A stretch of 8,956 nt of DNA, taken from contig PCSG01000422.1 in NCBI GenBank assembly GCA_002772195.1, forward strand, positions 851-9,806. The letters are read 5' to 3'. Under the pieces are notes generated by a model. The model made no database searches. It was not told the origin of the DNA and saw only the letters and a program-made list of their open reading frames with translations. The position numbers and the translations under genes were made by a program. How positions within the stretch are numbered: the stretch's first letter is position 1; each line of letters begins with the position of its first letter. The DNA is from Desulfobacterales bacterium CG23_combo_of_CG06-09_8_20_14_all_51_8. GTDB taxonomy: Bacteria > Desulfobacterota > Desulfobacteria > Desulfobacterales > Desulfosalsimonadaceae. Shown here in pieces: positions 8,219-8,956 of the stretch.

Positions 8219-8231
8219 CCGGATGAACCGG
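8219..8231 (-). other. Small hairpin in the guaB leader
   Basis: CCGG, a 5-base loop, then CCGG, within the presumed 5' untranslated leader of guaB. Only four strong pairs, possibly extended by wobble pairs, so it may have no function. It lies 27 to 39 bases upstream of the ATG and does not cover the ribosome binding site. Confidence 0.2.
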
Positions 8232-8261
8232 CATATCAACAAACTTGACAAATTCAATATC

Positions 8262-8290
8262 ATTATACTAATACTTCCGACAATGATAAA
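8262..8290 (-). promoter_or_regulatory. Candidate sigma70 promoter for the guaB-dnaE-bioD run
   Basis: On the minus strand a perfect TATAAT (8262-8267) lies 17 bases after TTTATC (8285-8290), a poor match to TTGACA. Transcription would begin near 8255, giving a leader of about 60 bases before the guaB ATG. That is too short for a typical purine riboswitch, and none was seen. The box is the best promoter match in this intergenic region, but the -35 is weak. Confidence 0.55.
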
Positions 8291-8292
8291 AT
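8284..8292 (+). promoter_or_regulatory. Candidate extended -10 element for yciO
   Basis: TGATAAAAT on the plus strand: a TG one base before TAAAAT, which matches five of six consensus bases. No -35 is visible at the right distance; a TTGACA at 8245-8250 is too far upstream for this box. Transcription would start about 45 bases before the yciO ATG. An alternative is that TTGACA pairs with a poor -10 at 8269-8274. Confidence 0.3.
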
Positions 8293-8341
8293 TGCTTTTT
8301 ACCAAAACGATGGTCTAACCGTTGATTCACCTCTTTGCCCC

Positions 8342-8950
8342 ATGCTGATCCATATCAATCCTGAAAATCCCCAGCCCCGGCTCATTGCCCAGGCGGTCGC
8401 CGTTTTAAGGGATGGCGGTATTATCGCCTATCCCACGGACACCATTTACGGCATCGGGTGCGATATCATGAACAAAAAAGCCATTGAAAAAATATATTGG
8501 ATCAAGCGGCGGGAAAGGAACCAGCCCTTCAGCTTCATCTGTTCGGATCTCAAACACATCAGCGATTACGCCAAGGTCTCCAATTACGCCTATAAAACCA
8601 TGAAGCGGCTCCTGCCCGGGCCATATACGTTTGTCCTGGAGGGCTCGCGCCTTGTCCCGAAAATCATGCTGACCCGACGAAAAACCGCCGGCATCCGGGT
8701 GCCGAATCATGAAATCTGCCTGAGCCTGGTCAGGGAATTGGGAAATCCCATCATTTCAACCAGCGCCAGCACGCCGGAAGGAGAGAGTTTTCTGGACCCG
8801 TCCCTGCTTCATGACCATTACGGAGCGAACATCGACCTGGTGATTGACGGCGGCCCGGTGTCCGGCAACCCCTCCAGTGTGGTTTCCCTCATCGACGACA
8901 CGCCTGAAATTATCCGGGAAGGATTGGGTGATGTCAGCATTTTCCTTTAA
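8342..8950 (+). CDS. yciO: YciO-type Sua5/YrdC/TsaC-family protein (threonylcarbamoyl-AMP synthase-like)
   Basis: A single-domain member of the family whose TsaC/Sua5 branch makes threonylcarbamoyl-AMP for the t6A37 modification of ANN-decoding tRNAs. At 202 residues with no Sua5 C-terminal domain it matches YciO (206 in E. coli) best: the N-terminal INPENPQPRLI (5-15) and C-terminal DDTPEIIREGLGDV (185-198) both have close YciO counterparts. Family motifs are YPTDTIYGIGCD at 30-41, KRRERNQPFSF at 55-65 (K55 and R57 are the KxR pair), PGPYTFVL at 92-99, GIRVPNH at 117-123 and STSAS at 139-143. Whether it is the cell's main t6A enzyme or an accessory YciO cannot be told here. The start is fixed by the N-terminal match, but no Shine-Dalgarno sequence precedes it. 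It is transcribed away from guaB. The stop is 6 bases from the window edge, so operon partners are out of view. Confidence 0.9.
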   Translation: MLIHINPENPQPRLIAQAVAVLRDGGIIAYPTDTIYGIGCDIMNKKAIEKIYWIKRRERNQPFSFICSDLKHISDYAKVSNYAYKTMKRLLPGPYTFVLEGSRLVPKIMLTRRKTAGIRVPNHEICLSLVRELGNPIISTSASTPEGESFLDPSLLHDHYGANIDLVIDGGPVSGNPSSVVSLIDDTPEIIREGLGDVSIFL

Positions 8951-8956
8951 TAAAGG

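Noticed and set aside
8245..8257. TTGA-N5-TCAA inverted repeat in the guaB-yciO intergenic region as an operator
   Set aside because: Only four pairs in AT-rich DNA, so chance is the simpler explanation.
8193..8261. A purine riboswitch or attenuator in the guaB leader
   Set aside because: The presumed leader is only about 60 bases, has one 4-pair hairpin, and has no terminator with a T run.

Overview
The window looks like ordinary chromosomal housekeeping DNA from a free-living Gram-negative bacterium. The mix of genes and the protein sequences fit a Desulfobacterota (deltaproteobacterial) sulfate-reducer-type genome best. That is an impression from family resemblance, not a computed placement. 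I see no rRNA, tRNA, CRISPR array, insertion sequence, phage gene or attachment site.

Layout: positions 1-178 hold no gene. They contain a weak hairpin just past bioD, a good-looking leftward promoter with a small dyad in its spacer, and a tandem 8-mer repeat. From 179 to 8192 five genes lie head to tail on the minus strand. In transcription order they are guaB (IMP dehydrogenase), dnaE (DNA polymerase III alpha), a DegT/DnrJ/EryC1/StrS-type PLP aminotransferase, bioF (8-amino-7-oxononanoate synthase) and bioD (dethiobiotin synthetase). The gaps are 8, 23, 9 and 30 bases, and no convincing internal terminator or promoter was seen, so a single operon is the simplest reading. A perfect TATAAT box lies upstream of guaB, and guaB has a clear GGAGG ribosome binding site. 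From 8193 to 8341 is a divergent intergenic region. From 8342 to 8950 a YciO-type member of the Sua5/YrdC/TsaC family runs on the plus strand; the window ends 6 bases after it.

How the genes fit together: guaB supplies the committed step to GMP, and dnaE is the replicative polymerase, so the front of the operon is nucleotide supply and replication. bioF and bioD are the first and third of the four late biotin steps; bioA and bioB are not in the window. The aminotransferase between dnaE and bioF most resembles nucleotide-sugar aminotransferases and has no obvious link to either half.

No clearly new biological system was found. The points most worth a second look are the replication/purine/biotin gene grouping with the aminotransferase placed before bioF, the apparently complete set of PHP metal ligands in DnaE, and the promoter with operator-like symmetry pointing out of the left edge.
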